In this document: piece by piece, positions 1-11,577 of the stretch | Layout: the number at the start of each line of letters is the position of its first letter | How positions within the stretch are numbered: the first letter of the stretch is position 1 | Assembly: GCA_012295275.1 (NCBI GenBank) | Contig: CM022679.1 | Location: forward strand, 26,683,350 to 26,715,849 | Reading direction: 5' to 3' | DNA length: 32,500 nucleotides | Source: Chrysomallon squamiferum | Lineage: Eukaryota > Mollusca > Gastropoda > Neomphalida > Peltospiridae | Notes under the pieces: model-generated | Told to the model about the DNA's origin: nothing | Seen by the model: the letters and a program-made list of their open reading frames with translations, nothing else | Databases searched by the model: none | Position numbers and translations under genes: made by a program

Positions 1-41
1 ATTACTTCCCCATGTTTGGCGTCGTTCGATGATCTCTTTAG

Positions 42-126
42 AAAAAAAAAAAAAAAAAAAAAAAATCTAAAAAAAAAAAAAAAAAAGAACGATTGGAGAG
101 TTTGGTTTTTTTTTTCTTTTTTTTTT
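42..126. repeat. Poly-A runs followed by poly-T runs
   Basis: Two A runs (about 42-65 and 69-86) are followed 21 bp later by a T run interrupted by single C bases (about 108-126). The A and T blocks could pair as a weak hairpin. Simple sequence; no coding signal. Confidence 0.9.
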
Positions 127-239
127 CTAGCCCTTTAGCTAGTGTCAACAAAACTTGGCTGGCTGTTGGTTTATTTAATTTTGGTTAGGAACAATCATCG
201 CTCAACTTAATGTCCAATCTATATGGAGGGCCAAAAGCG

Positions 240-278
<39 letters not shown>

Positions 279-286
279 AGAAGAAG
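240..286. repeat. Long poly-A run with GAA tail
   Basis: About 37 A bases, then four GAA/AAG units. The flanks (127-239 and 287-507) are ordinary AT-rich DNA with no recognisable gene. This could be an old retroposon tail, but no SINE or LINE body was recognised beside it. Confidence 0.9.
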
Positions 287-941
287 CTGGCTTCTAATGT
301 TGTTTCCATAAATTTTTGATTGAAGCCTCGCGTTCAGAGTAATTACGAGAGAAATGGGAAACAATATCGCCCCCTGGCGTACCATGCATTCGGGATTCGC
401 TTGTGATCTGATATTACGCTATTTTTGATTGCAGTGATCACAGGGCTGTGTTAGGAAATATCTACTGACATTAGCAGTAAAATGAGTTCTTTGCGACATG
501 CAGAAAGTTAGAGAAATATGAAAAAAAAAATAATAATATAGAAAAGTTTACACAAACAAACAAAAAAAAAGTGGAAAAGGATTACCAGAGACAAAGAAGT
601 TAAATAAATCATGACAAATATTTTGATAGATTTTTCTGTGGTCTTTACTTGTAGCCTTTTGTATTTTCTCCTTTTGAAATGATTAATGTTGACTGTAAAA
701 ATGTTGACGATCTGTTTAGGCGATGCGATTATAAACTTCTTCTTGCTACCCAAGTCCGCACATGAAACAGCTACAAAATAAAAAGTGAAAGAGAAAAAGA
801 AAGATAAATGTTGACAGCAATGTCAAAGAAAAGAAGCGAGCGAAAACTAAAATAAAGAAAGAAATAAAGAAGGAATAAAGGGAAAAGAGAGAGAAATCGA
901 AAGTTTTAGAGCGATATAATGAGAAAAAGTAAGAGAAATAT
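287..941. other. Intergenic, nothing recognised
   Basis: AT-rich DNA. The right part (about 770-940) is A/G-rich on the + strand with many GAAA and GAGA blocks. Open frames here are low complexity (Phe/Ser/Leu-rich on the minus strand) and are not supported as genes. Confidence 0.6.
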
Positions 942-1040
942 TTACATACATACATACATACAGATATAGATACATACATACATACATACATACATACATA
1001 CATGCATACATACATACATACATACATACATACGTACATT
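942..1040. repeat. (TACA)n tetranucleotide microsatellite
   Basis: Nearly pure TACA array with small interruptions near 960-972 (AGATATAGA) and near 1003 (CATG). Its translation gives only repeated Met-Tyr-Val-Cys on the minus strand, which is an artefact of the repeat. Confidence 0.95.
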
Positions 1041-1690
1041 CACACACGTACATAAAGTCACATAAGCAGAGATATGTATATTATGATTTCTACATGTCTA
1101 ACGCTGCATCAGAATTTTTTTTATTAAAAATAACCCCATCACTTCTCTTCTTTCAATATGACATTCGTCACTCAAATTTCAATAACAAAAAGCCTGCATT
1201 AATGCTACTCGTTCTCTACCATTTCGTCACTTGAATAATCCAGCGATTTAACCTCTCTTTTGTCAGCTGGACCCAGGAAGGGAAAAAAAAAAAAAAAACG
1301 AACGCAGCGTTAAGAGACCCTTTAATTCTAGTGCCCATCACAGCTCTGAAACACTGCCGCACTCTTGCCCTGACAGTGAAAAACTATCCGGTGCACTTAA
1401 TTGCATAGAACCAGTATGCTAATTGGTTTCATGTTGCACGAAAACTTCCCCATTCAGTGAAGACGATCTTTAGAAATGGTCGCTGGTACTGTGTGATGCA
1501 TGATGCAATGATAGGCCGGGAACTAACAGCGGCTGTTTTATTCGTGTGATGGATCCTGGTGCAGATTTAGCCTCTGGATTAGTGTCATTGGTGCGAGTAA
1601 AATATGGGGATATTGTGAGGAATTTAATACGACGGGGACATGTTAGAACGGAGGTTTAGTAATATAATTTAGGAGTGTGATATCAAATTA
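1041..1690. other. Intergenic, nothing recognised
   Basis: Mixed-composition DNA of moderate complexity, less AT-biased around 1300-1650. No open frame with protein-like composition, no splice-site-bounded exon and no RNA gene could be supported. Confidence 0.5.
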
Positions 1691-1773
1691 AGAAAGGAAA
1701 AAAGAAAAAAAAAAATATAAAAAAAAAAAAAAAATAAAAAATAAAATAAAATAAAATAAAAGCAAAGAAATAA
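1691..1773. repeat. A-rich tract with AAAAT units
   Basis: A runs merge into AAAAT/AAATA units. The next 150 bp (1774-1925) is rich in CAA and CAACA and has a short open frame of Thr/Asn/Gln-rich low-complexity sequence, judged non-coding. Confidence 0.85.
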
Positions 1774-2025
1774 AATGGAGGCTGTCAAGGCTTATCAGAA
1801 TGCAAAACAACTTCACCATGTAAAACGAACAGCAACAGGTACAGCAACAACAACAAAAACCCCAAAAACACCAGCAAATGTTGCCTTAAATCAGCTACAA
1901 AACAGCAACAACAAAAATATCCGATATAAATATTTTCCATATATTATTTTGATATAATTATGAATGATATATCAGTAACAGATTGGTATTAATAATTACA
2001 AAAATTCTGAAAAAAAAAAAAAAAA

Positions 2026-2510
2026 AAAGTTACTGTAATAACGTACCACGTCAAATTACAAAAATAACGTTCTACATTAAGTTACAGAAATAACATTACA
2101 TTAAGTTACAGAAATAACATTGCATTAAGTTACAGAAATAACGTACTTAACTGACTTACAGAAATAAGGAACTACATTAAATTAGAGAAACAATGTACTA
2201 CATTAAGTTACAGAAATAATGAACTATATTAAGAAATAACGTATTACATTAATTCACTGAAATAACGTATTACATTAAGTCACTGAAATAACGTATTACA
2301 TTACGTTACTGAAATAACGTATTATATTAAGTCACTGAAATAACGTATTACATTACGTTGCAGAAATAACGTACTACATTGTTACGTAAATTACGAACTA
2401 CACTAAGAGAATTAACGTTACCGCACCACTTAAACTAGATAAATAACGCTTTGCGTCAAGCGAAAGAAATAATATACCACACTAAGCTAGATAAATAACA
2501 TTACATTACT
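2026..2510. repeat. 26-bp AT-rich minisatellite
   Basis: Tandem array with a basic unit of about 26 bp containing GAAATAACGTATTACATTA; AATAAC recurs at 2235 and 2261, exactly 26 bp apart. Some units are shortened by a few bases. Divergence rises at both ends, and the last recognisable copies read AGATAAATAAC. Each unit carries AACGT. The unit is not a multiple of three, so it is not coding. Confidence 0.85.
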
Positions 2511-2910
2511 ATATATCGATGGATGAGGCATCGTATCTAGTAAATAACTGAAAGAGTGAAAAAAAAAAAAAAAATAATAATAATAAATAACGTACATGGA
2601 GCTTTAACTGAAATTATGCACAGCTGTCAAAGGCTGCAGAATGAACGAGCAGAAAAACCATTTGTTATGTTTACGAGACATTTACCAGTATCTGGCACTG
2701 ATGTCGTACAGTATGAATGTTAATTGTTATCCCATTGTAAACAAAGACTCTACCAATCGATAGGAGATGGTCCTCTTGAATCTAATATAACTGGAGTAAT
2801 TACAATACAAGCTTCACGTGGCAGGGTTGTACGATTACAGACGCAAGCCAGAGGTATCGTAAATATTCCCGGAACAGTGAACGATTTTCTCCTAAAATTC
2901 AGTTTAAAGG

Positions 2911-2940
2911 TTAAGGCCCGTTCACACGGCAACGATTTTT
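2911..2940 (+). mobile_element. Transposon-terminus-like motif (MITE?)
   Basis: The sequence runs TTAAGGCCCGTTCACACGGC and then AACGATTTTT. GGCCC-GTTCACACGG next to TTA resembles terminal inverted repeats of PIF/Harbinger-type non-autonomous elements with a TTA/TAA target duplication. A related motif lies at 4662-4687 in the same orientation. No opposing terminus was found nearby, so element boundaries are unknown. Family assignment is inference. Confidence 0.3.
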
Positions 2941-3159
2941 AAGAGTTGTTTTGATGTGTTTTGTATTCCACAGGGTCGATACACGTTTGATACATTTTAT
3001 TGTTTACGAAGGATGGTTAATTGAAGTTAATTTGAGTGAATACATCTTTATGTAAAGTTTATTGGGTTATTTATTTGTTTTATTTGTTTTTTTCATGGAG
3101 CTATCTCATCATATGTTCAGTTATTTATCCACACGTCTTTCCTTCCAATATTTGGAAAG
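2941..3159. other. Intergenic, nothing recognised
   Basis: AT-rich DNA with no recognisable gene or structured element. Confidence 0.5.
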
Positions 3160-3276
<117 letters not shown>

Positions 3277-3356
3277 TTTAATTCATTTTGCAAAAAGTCG
3301 TTCTAGTGAAATATAATTATATTTTTACTCAGTTTCACTTTTATATTCCAACAGTT

Positions 3357-3357
<1 letters not shown>

Positions 3358-3380
<23 letters not shown>
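3358..3380. repeat. (AT)n microsatellite
   Basis: About 23 bp of alternating AT followed by a short AC run. Self-complementary. Confidence 0.9.
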
Positions 3381-3388
<8 letters not shown>

Positions 3389-3447
3389 CACACAAGTAAA
3401 ATTTAAACGGTCTTTTCAAAGCATTACATAAGTGTGAAATCTTTTGA

Positions 3448-3452
<5 letters not shown>

Positions 3453-3483
<31 letters not shown>
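3453..3483. repeat. Poly-T run, about 31 bp
   Basis: Uninterrupted T run. It could be the minus-strand tail of an old retroposon, but no body is recognisable beside it. Confidence 0.9.
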
Positions 3484-4146
3484 CACCTCAGGCATTTCAC
3501 TAAGGAAAAAAAAAAAACGGAAAAAAATGATTCAATATTTAATTAAATCTGTTTCCATTTGTTGAAAAGATCTATAAAAGAGTGCAACCCAACGAGAGGA
3601 AAATTAAAATGACTCTTAACGTAAATCACATTATCTTTGGCTTCAGCACGTAAGCGTTCTGAACATTTGGCATGCAAATTAAACTAATTACATTAGCTAA
3701 ATTGCATTAACTTTTCCTTTGAAGAATGTTTTTCGACGCAAGAATTAAAAATTACCATTTACATAAAAATAGAAAATAAAAAGAGAGATTAAATCTGAAA
3801 ACGGTATAGGTGGTTATAGAGTCAAGAAATAACTGGCCTGTTATAAAATTATAACATAACAGATAAGTGGGATGTAAAATTAATAAGTAAATAAAGTAAT
3901 AATCAAATAGATGTAATAAAAATTTGTTAAGAATCAATCTTTTTAACGACTGCAAACAATAAAGAAGTGTCAGTTTTGGGAGCATCAGATAAAACGTAAC
4001 TGATCATTATGAAAACTAATACTTAGAAAAGAATAAGTAAATGGCGACGACTACAAGAACAACAACAACAACAGCAGTAATAATAGTAACAATGATGAAT
4101 CTGTAAACAACTCAAGAGTTATATTTTGTAAATGGGGAAAGAAAAT
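3484..4146. other. Intergenic, nothing recognised
   Basis: AT-rich DNA with short CAA/AGT-type repeats at about 4050-4090. No exon-like open frame, RNA gene or mobile element could be supported. Confidence 0.55.
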
Positions 4147-4376
4147 AATAATAATAATTATTATTATTATACTTTTATGTTTTAGGCTGTTAATTATTTA
4201 TTTTTGTTTTATTTTTATTATTATTTTATTACTATTATTATTATTAGTAGTAGTAGTAGATTTTTTTAATTATTATTTATTTAATTTTCTTTTTTCTATT
4301 ATTATTATTATTATTATTATTTTTATTATTTATATATTTATTTTTTATATATTTTTTTTATTATTATTATTTTTAT
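4147..4376. repeat. Degenerate ATT/TTA microsatellite region
   Basis: An AAT block (4147-4159) is followed immediately by interrupted TTA/TTAT units and a short AGT block near 4246-4258. The AAT-to-TTA switch is self-complementary. Confidence 0.9.
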
Positions 4377-4439
4377 GTCTCGACATAAACAGTTTTATAA
4401 CTCTCCAGAGAAATGAAAACAGATCTAGTCATTACAGAT

Positions 4440-4467
4440 AAAAAAAAAAAAAAAAAAAAAAAAAAAA
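4440..4467. repeat. Poly-A run, 28 bp
   Basis: Uninterrupted A run, followed by AC-rich sequence. Possibly a retroposon tail; no body recognised. Confidence 0.9.
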
Positions 4468-4991
4468 CAACACAAAAACCATACACGAAATAACATAATC
4501 TTGTTTCACATCGATGCTTAGGCCATTTCGGAAAAAAAGAAAAAAAAAAGACGTTTACTATCTGACGTGGCAGTAATACGGAGAAGGGAATACCACGAGA
4601 TAAGATCGTACGATGACACAGACAGAATGGTGGATTGGTTTAGCCTACTCGTCAATTAGAGTTAGGCCCCTTGTACACTTAACGACCAGAATGTTTACAG
4701 TGAAAACAGCCAGCCAAAGTGGAGTCGAGTTGACAATTGCGTTAACTGAAATCTGCGGACCTAATCCGGTGTTGCTGAATTCGGTTTAAAGAATTGAACG
4801 ACAGAAAGCTTCCCAATGAAATAATGATCTATGTGTGGTGGGGGGGGGGCAAAGGCGTGATAAATAAATAAATTAGAATAAATAAAAGTGTTGGAATGAA
4901 GTTATCGATTAAGAAAATGGGCGAAATGGAAGGATGGGCAAAGAAAGAACGAAATTTACAAAAGAAAAATCACAAAAGACTATATAAATAA
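4468..4991. other. Intergenic; one transposon-terminus-like motif and a G run
   Basis: Mixed sequence without a gene. At 4662-4687 TTAGGCCCCTTGTACACTTA followed by AACGAC resembles the motif at 2911-2940 (shared TTA-GGCCC, ACAC and AACGA in register). A G run of about 10 lies at 4840-4849. Confidence 0.45.
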
Positions 4992-5088
4992 TAGACGGAC
5001 AGACGGAAATACAGACCGACAGTTTGATGGGCAGATATACGGACAGACCGACAGACAGACAAACAAACATACAACAGAAAGACAAAAA
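4992..5088. repeat. Degenerate GACA/GACG tetranucleotide repeat
   Basis: Interrupted units of ACAG and ACGG (for example 5041-5065), passing into AAAC and A-rich sequence. Confidence 0.8.
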
Positions 5089-5353
5089 GAAAAAAAAAAA
5101 ATATAACGTATCAGTTATATTCTTTGAAACGTTGCCGCACTTAAATATATCAGTCAGTTACATTTACGACAGATTATACCGATCGTAAATGTCATTCTGT
5201 ACGAGTACGAGTATTGAACCTACGACATATAATAGCGAAACTAATCACGCATTATTATAATAAACTGATACATTTTTTTATTTTATTTATTTTTTTTTTT
5301 TTTGTGGTACGATAAAATCTCTTCCATGCTTAACAATACCAGCGTCTTCTGTT
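5089..5353. other. Intergenic, nothing recognised
   Basis: AT-rich DNA with a T run at about 5274-5303. No gene recognised. Confidence 0.5.
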
Positions 5354-5420
5354 AAAAAAAAAAAAAAATAAAAAAAATAAAAATAAAAAAAATAAATAAA
5401 TAAATAAATAAATAAATAAA
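5354..5420. repeat. Poly-A to (AAAT)n microsatellite
   Basis: An A run grades into AAAT units and ends directly before the GC-rich segment at 5448-5640. Confidence 0.9.
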
Positions 5421-5447
5421 TCGTTTGTAAGGTTTATTTTTCCGGAC

Positions 5448-5640
5448 ACTCCTGCAGCGACGTAAATTTGCCGCAATGGCCGCCATGCTGGTAACACGTA
5501 ATATCCTGTCTCGCACGCGACAGTCGCGCGACGGCACGTCTGCATGTACAGCGACATCTGGTGGCGCCGTAGCGACTAGAGGCGGTAAGGAACGGAAACT
5601 CCTGACAGGCGTGTGTATCCAAGAGACTGGGAAAGCTGTC
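5448..5640. promoter_or_regulatory. Small CpG-rich island with CTCF-like and YY1-like motifs
   Basis: About 190 bp that is clearly richer in G+C and CpG than its surroundings. On the minus strand, 5551-5564 reads CCACCAGATGTCGC, one mismatch from the common CTCF core form CCACCAGATGGCGC. GGCCGCCATG at 5479-5488 resembles a YY1 site, inside the perfect inverted repeat ATGGC-C-GCCAT (5476-5486). CGCGAC-A-GTCGCG (5516-5528) is a second perfect inverted repeat. No protein-like open frame was accepted. It could be an insulator, an enhancer, an unannotated promoter, or the CpG-rich part of a retroposon. Confidence 0.4.
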
Positions 5641-5884
5641 GGATTTTGATATGATTAACCTACCGAAACTGGCAGTTTATGCTTCTTACAAGGAGAACAA
5701 AACAATTTGGATTAATTTTGTTCGATATTTGTTTTTATTTTCTGGTGGTTTTTTTTTGTGTTTTTTTGTTTGTTTGTTTTTTTAATTGAAAAAGTAGGGT
5801 TGTCATGGTATTTCATTATTTATAAAGACAGAAAAATAATTATTATTTAAAAAGAGAGAGTGAAAAGAATGATTTTCATTCTGG
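5641..5884. other. Intergenic, nothing recognised
   Basis: AT-rich with GTTT/TTTG blocks at about 5740-5780. No gene. Confidence 0.5.
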
Positions 5885-5992
5885 TTTTTAAAGATGATGG
5901 TGATGATGATGGTATTGGTGATGACAGTGATGATAATAACAATAATAATAAGAAGAATAAAATGTACGACAATAAATTAACTAAATATCTAC

Positions 5993-6055
<63 letters not shown>

Positions 6056-6087
6056 TAAAACAAACAAGTAAATAAGTTATAGGGAAA

Positions 6088-6135
<48 letters not shown>
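5885..6135. repeat. GAT, AAT and AAAT microsatellite cluster
   Basis: Interrupted GATGAT (5892-5935) passes into AAT (about 5936-5955 and 5992-6055) and then AAAT (6087-6135). Confidence 0.92.
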
Positions 6136-6230
6136 GCAGTAATTTTAAAACCTATTCAACAAAACTTCAACAGGCTGTTTACCGATACTCTCCTGCTATT
6201 TTCAATTATCCTTAAAATAAAGCTCAAAAA

Positions 6231-6345
6231 AAATTTAAAAAATTGAAAAAAAAAAAAAAAAAAAAAAAAAAAAGAAAATGAAAATAAAGAAAAAGAGAAA
6301 GAACCTAAAGAGGAAAAAAAAGAAAGTAAAAAAAGGTTAAACGAA
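6231..6345. repeat. Poly-A and A/G-rich tract
   Basis: A run of 28 at 6246-6273, followed by GAAA/GAGAAA-rich purine sequence. Opposite-strand translation is Phe/Ser/Leu low complexity, not a gene. Confidence 0.88.
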
Positions 6346-6436
6346 AGTGAAGACAATAGAATCAATAGAACTAACTCGGTTTGGCACACATCGTATAATT
6401 ACGGTTTCTAAATTTAAACACTTCACTCGAAACTAT

Positions 6437-6438
6437 TT

Positions 6439-6475
<37 letters not shown>

Positions 6476-6510
6476 TTCTTATTTTTATTTTTTATTTTAT
6501 TTTTTTATTA
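6437..6510. repeat. (TTTC)n and T-rich microsatellite
   Basis: About ten TTTC units (6437-6473), then TTC and TTTTA units. Confidence 0.92.
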
Positions 6511-6914
<404 letters not shown>

Positions 6915-7261
6915 ATTATCAGTTGGTTAACTCTCAGTGAATGTGTTTATGCATGTGTTGTGTGTAGTGTGTATGTGTTGTGTGTATGTGTTTATATATA
7001 ATACAGATTGTTCTAATCATTTGTTTAGAACACTCTAAGGTAGGATTGGATGCTATAATCTTCCCTTGACTGTTATCTCTACTGCTCCAGGTTTTTCTTC
7101 TTCTTCTTCTTTTTCTTCTTTAAAAAAAATAAATAATTAAATAAATAAATTACGAATAAAATAAAACGTGTGCCATAACGTACTCTATTTATTTATTTAT
7201 TTTGCTTTATTTCATTATTCTTTATTTTATTTTATTTTATTTTTCCTTTTTTTATTTGTAA
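6915..7261. other. AT-rich DNA with minor GT and TTC repeats
   Basis: Degenerate TGTGTATG sequence at 6941-7000, TTC units at 7096-7122 and ATTT/TTTTA units at 7128-7250. No gene recognised. Confidence 0.6.
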
Positions 7262-8127
<866 letters not shown>

Positions 8128-8149
8128 GTTGTTGTTGTTGTTGTTGTAG

Positions 8150-8180
<31 letters not shown>
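8128..8180. repeat. (GTT)n microsatellite
   Basis: About 17 GTT units with one GTA interruption. Confidence 0.95.
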
Positions 8181-8275
8181 ATGGTACTGATTTTTTTTCA
8201 GTAGGGGTCTAGGGGAGAAGGGTTTGTTGATTGTATTCTGGTTTTAAAACAGGTTATGAAAGGATATAGATATGA

Positions 8276-8350
8276 GTGTGTGTATGTTTGTGTGTGTGTG
8301 GGTGTGTGTGTTTGTGTGTGTAGTATTGGTGTGTATATGTGTATATGATA
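8276..8350. repeat. Degenerate (GT)n microsatellite
   Basis: GT units with TATG, TTTG and GGTG interruptions. The sequence 8351-8451 is unremarkable. Confidence 0.88.
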
Positions 8351-8446
8351 GATAAGACATTATGATGGACAGACAAACATTCAGAGATATATAAACGCTC
8401 AGTAAGATAAAGCGTTAAGGACTCAACAAAATACCCACATTAAGAG

Positions 8447-8451
<5 letters not shown>

Positions 8452-8539
<88 letters not shown>
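8452..8539. repeat. (GA)n microsatellite, 88 bp
   Basis: Pure GA array. A T-rich run follows at 8581-8613. Confidence 0.97.
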
Positions 8540-8543
<4 letters not shown>

Positions 8544-8802
8544 CACAGATATAAATTAATATCGAAAATAGCTGAACATTATTTTTTTTTCTTTTTTTTT
8601 TTTTTTTTTTTTTACTTCTGTGAATTCTGGCTACGTAAAACAAATTAGACTTCTGTGAAAAGTTGCTACTTTGTGGCAGTTTTGTAAATAATAAATGATG
8701 TCCACAAGGAAACTGGAAATTGTATTTTCAGACCAAAGTTCATTTCAAATGCTCCACATTCACTGAACATTTAAAAAATATTATAAAAAAAAGAATATAA
8801 AA

Positions 8803-8865
<63 letters not shown>

Positions 8866-8866
8866 A
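8803..8866. repeat. (TATC)n microsatellite, 64 bp
   Basis: About 16 pure TATC units followed by ATTAATTA units. Confidence 0.97.
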
Positions 8867-9303
8867 AATTAATTAATTGATTAATTAAAAAATATTTTAA
8901 AATTAATTCGTTCGCTAAACCCTAGAATAAATAAATAATAAACAAATATTTATGACGTTATAATATCATGAACACGTCAAAGGAAAAAAAAAAAAAAAAA
9001 AAAAAAAGTACCAGCAGAATTCAAATATCGAAAAAAAAAAAACCCCAAATCTACAGAGACATGCATTAATTCTGGCATGCGAACAGCTTAAAAAGATGCA
9101 GATTTTAAAATTCCAGACGCGTTTTGTAAGAAGAATGGGAAATAATTTCAGGTTGTGATAAAAAATTTTAAAAAATAAAAAAAAATAAAAAACCTGCTCA
9201 GGAATTGGGAATGTCTTTAACTGAACACGTAAAAAGAATGTTAAAATAATGCTAAGATCTATTTTCGTTTTCTTTCCATATTTTAATTGATTTTTTTTTA
9301 CTA
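8867..9303. other. AT-rich DNA with poly-A run
   Basis: Contains an A run at 8982-9007 and shorter A runs near 9031 and 9175. No gene recognised. Confidence 0.55.
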
Positions 9304-9337
9304 CTGTGTGTATGTGTGTGTGTGTGTGTGTGTGTGA

Positions 9338-9369
<32 letters not shown>

Positions 9370-9655
9370 GTGTGTGTATGTGCGTTTGTGTATGTAAGTG
9401 TACGTGTTGAAGAGTTAATATGTCCATGTGTGGATTTATGTGTGACTGTTTATGTGCGTATGTGCATTTCAGTGTATGTATGTAAATTGTATATGTGTGT
9501 TTGTATTTGTGTGTGAGAGTTTTTACGTTTGACTATTTATATATGTATGAGTGTGTATGTTTGTAAATTATATAAGAATGTGTATGTGTGAATGTGTGTT
9601 TGAATGTATGTATGTGTCAGTGTGTATGTCAGTATATATCTTTATGAGTGTGTCT
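9304..9655. repeat. (TG)n microsatellite grading into degenerate TGTATG
   Basis: The core (9304-9378) is almost pure TG with two GAG interruptions. It decays rightwards into TG/TATG/TTTG sequence to about 9655. Confidence 0.9.
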
Positions 9656-9925
9656 TTCGTTTTCTTGATATAATTTGCCAGGAATTATTATTTACATTTC
9701 TTGCTGGTGTCTGGTTTTTGCTGATGACTTTATCATTATCAAAGTAATAGGTTATTGATATAGTTATTTTGGTAGCTGTTTGTTTATGTTCTGTAATAAA
9801 TGTGTTTTCATTAGCGCATCATTTCCTTTCCATCAATTTATTTTCTGCATGGGTCTAACTTCAAGCTGCGTTATTATTTCTGTGTTGTTGTTTTTTCACT
9901 TGTATTAATTTAAAAAATTTTTAAT
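9656..9925. other. AT-rich DNA, nothing recognised
   Basis: No repeat array, gene or RNA could be supported. Confidence 0.5.
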
Positions 9926-10006
9926 TTCTATTTATTTATTTAATTATTTTATTTTATTTTATTTATTTATTTTATTTATTTTATTTATTTTATTTATTAT
10001 TTATTT

Positions 10007-10037
<31 letters not shown>

Positions 10038-10240
10038 TATATCATTTTATTTTATTTGTATTATTTTTTTTTTCGCTCGAGATCTTTGTTTCTTTCTTTC
10101 TTTCTTTATTTGTTTCATTTTTTTTTTTTTTTTTTATTATCTTTTTTTTCATTTTTTTCTGTTTTTTCTTTTTTTGTCTTTCTTTTCTGTATTTCGTTCT
10201 TTCTTCTTTCATTTAATTTCCTATCACTTTCTTTCTCTTG
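9926..10240. repeat. (ATTT)n and polypyrimidine T/C-rich tract
   Basis: ATTT/TTTTA units (9926-10061) are followed by TTTC units and T runs (10088-10240). Frames here are Phe/Ser/Leu low complexity. Confidence 0.88.
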
Positions 10241-10301
10241 TTTTGAACTTATTATTATTTCATTATAGTAATTTATTTTATCATTATTAGCTCGGTATAT
10301 T

Positions 10302-10315
10302 ATATCATATGATAT
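10302..10315. repeat. Perfect palindrome ATATCATATGATAT
   Basis: A 14-bp perfect palindrome in AT-rich DNA, 57 bp upstream of an AT array. Probably a by-product of AT-rich composition. Confidence 0.5.
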
Positions 10316-10369
10316 TATATCATGAGATATCTGATACCAGAAGGAAATTAAATTCTTTACTACAGGCTC

Positions 10370-10372
<3 letters not shown>

Positions 10373-10424
<52 letters not shown>
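10373..10424. repeat. (AT)n microsatellite, 52 bp
   Basis: 26 pure AT units; self-complementary and cruciform-capable. Confidence 0.97.
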
Positions 10425-10426
<2 letters not shown>

Positions 10427-10513
10427 GATAATATATTTAACTGTTTGAAAATGAAGAAACAAAAATGAAGTTTTATTTTAAAGAATAAATAAATAAATAA
10501 ATAAGTCTAAAAA

Positions 10514-10515
<2 letters not shown>

Positions 10516-10572
<57 letters not shown>
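10516..10572. repeat. (AAT)n then poly-A
   Basis: About 15 AAT units followed by a short A run. A T run lies at 10626-10643. Confidence 0.95.
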
Positions 10573-10573
<1 letters not shown>

Positions 10574-10662
10574 GCAACACTCACAAACTATGAATCAAAA
10601 GCCAAATCATGTTTTTATTTTTATTTTTTTTTTTTTTTTTTTTCAGTCTGCCTCTATTAGTT

Positions 10663-10680
10663 CTGTGAAAGATTTCACAG
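10663..10680. repeat. Perfect inverted repeat CTGTGAAA-GA-TTTCACAG
   Basis: 8-bp perfect arms with a 2-bp spacer. It could be a dimeric factor-binding site or chance. Confidence 0.5.
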
Positions 10681-10714
10681 TGAAATTATTTTCTTTTAAA
10701 CACATTTAAAAGTC

Positions 10715-11045
10715 ACTTTAATAACCGGTTTTGCGAAGAGGAAGCAACTGAATCGTGTTTTCTTTCAAAGATACATAAAAACAGCTTCACTTTTTTATTT
10801 TATAAAAGAACACTGAGTAAAACGTGGTAATAACCGGTTTGTTGACAAACAAACGATTTGACTGGGTTTTAAATTCAAGGCCATAGACGATTTTGTTGAC
10901 TTTTTTTTTTTTTTAAGAAGAAGAAAAAAAAAAAGAGAATAAAACTAATGCACCCTCAAAATGACCGGGTTTCCGATAATAAATGATTTTAACAGCTTTC
11001 AGGACAAAGGAACACATTTTTTTTTTTTTTTTTTTTTTTAATTAG
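10715..11045 (+). repeat. Diverged tandem repeat with ACCGGTTT start
   Basis: Three blocks begin with related motifs: ATAACCGGTTTTGCG (about 10721), ATAACCGGTTTGTTG (about 10831) and ATGACCGGGTTTCCG (about 10960). In each, a T-rich run lies towards the end. Spacing is about 110-130 bp. This looks like an ancient, strongly diverged tandem duplication; the mechanism is unknown. Confidence 0.45.
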
Positions 11046-11093
11046 GTATAAAAATAATAATACAAACAAATATCGACAATTGCAGACGTCAAG

Positions 11094-11094
<1 letters not shown>

Positions 11095-11144
<50 letters not shown>
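11095..11144. repeat. (AC)n microsatellite, 50 bp
   Basis: 25 pure AC units. Confidence 0.97.
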
Positions 11145-11148
<4 letters not shown>

Positions 11149-11224
11149 CAAATTATCATGACAGTCACTTGAATGAATCGAACAAATCATCAGTTTATTT
11201 AGAAACAAATGAATCACCTTCTTT

Positions 11225-11290
11225 TGATATCCATTCAAACCTGAGGGTTGCGGGCTTGCGGGACATACCGATTACCGCAAAGTCTGCAAC
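11225..11290 (-). mobile_element. tRNA-derived SINE-like fragment (minus strand)
   Basis: Read on the minus strand, a box A-like segment (complement of about 11268-11283, CTTTGCGGTAATCGGT) is followed by CCCGCAAGCCCGCAACCC and a box B-like GGTTTGAATGG (complement of 11231-11241). This layout is typical of the tRNA head of a SINE. No obvious tail or target-site duplication was resolved. It is more likely a diverged SINE than a functional tRNA because no clean cloverleaf could be drawn. Confidence 0.45.
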
Positions 11291-11577
11291 GAACCCATTA
11301 ATTTAACCAGTACCACGCATGACTTTTGAGAGAGGCGGACCTTAGCAATTACCCTGGTTTAAAGCAGACATTTTATTAAATTATTTGTATCGCTGTTAAT
11401 TTAATTCGTCGATTATTACTTCTTCGCTGATGTTATTAAAATCAAAGTTGAAATGTGGAAACATATCTGTACTGAAAGATTTTCTGTTACAGATCCCTGA
11501 ATTTGTTTTATGCTTCTCAAAAAACACACAATAACTTTAGTATATTTATTGGGTTTTATTAATTTTAGTTTTTCTAT
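11291..11577. other. Unique AT-rich DNA, nothing recognised
   Basis: Part may be the body of the minus-strand SINE-like fragment, but it was not recognised. Confidence 0.45.

Noticed and set aside
1775-1957. Thr/Asn/Gln-rich 60-codon frame
   Set aside because: CAA-rich low-complexity sequence without exon signals.
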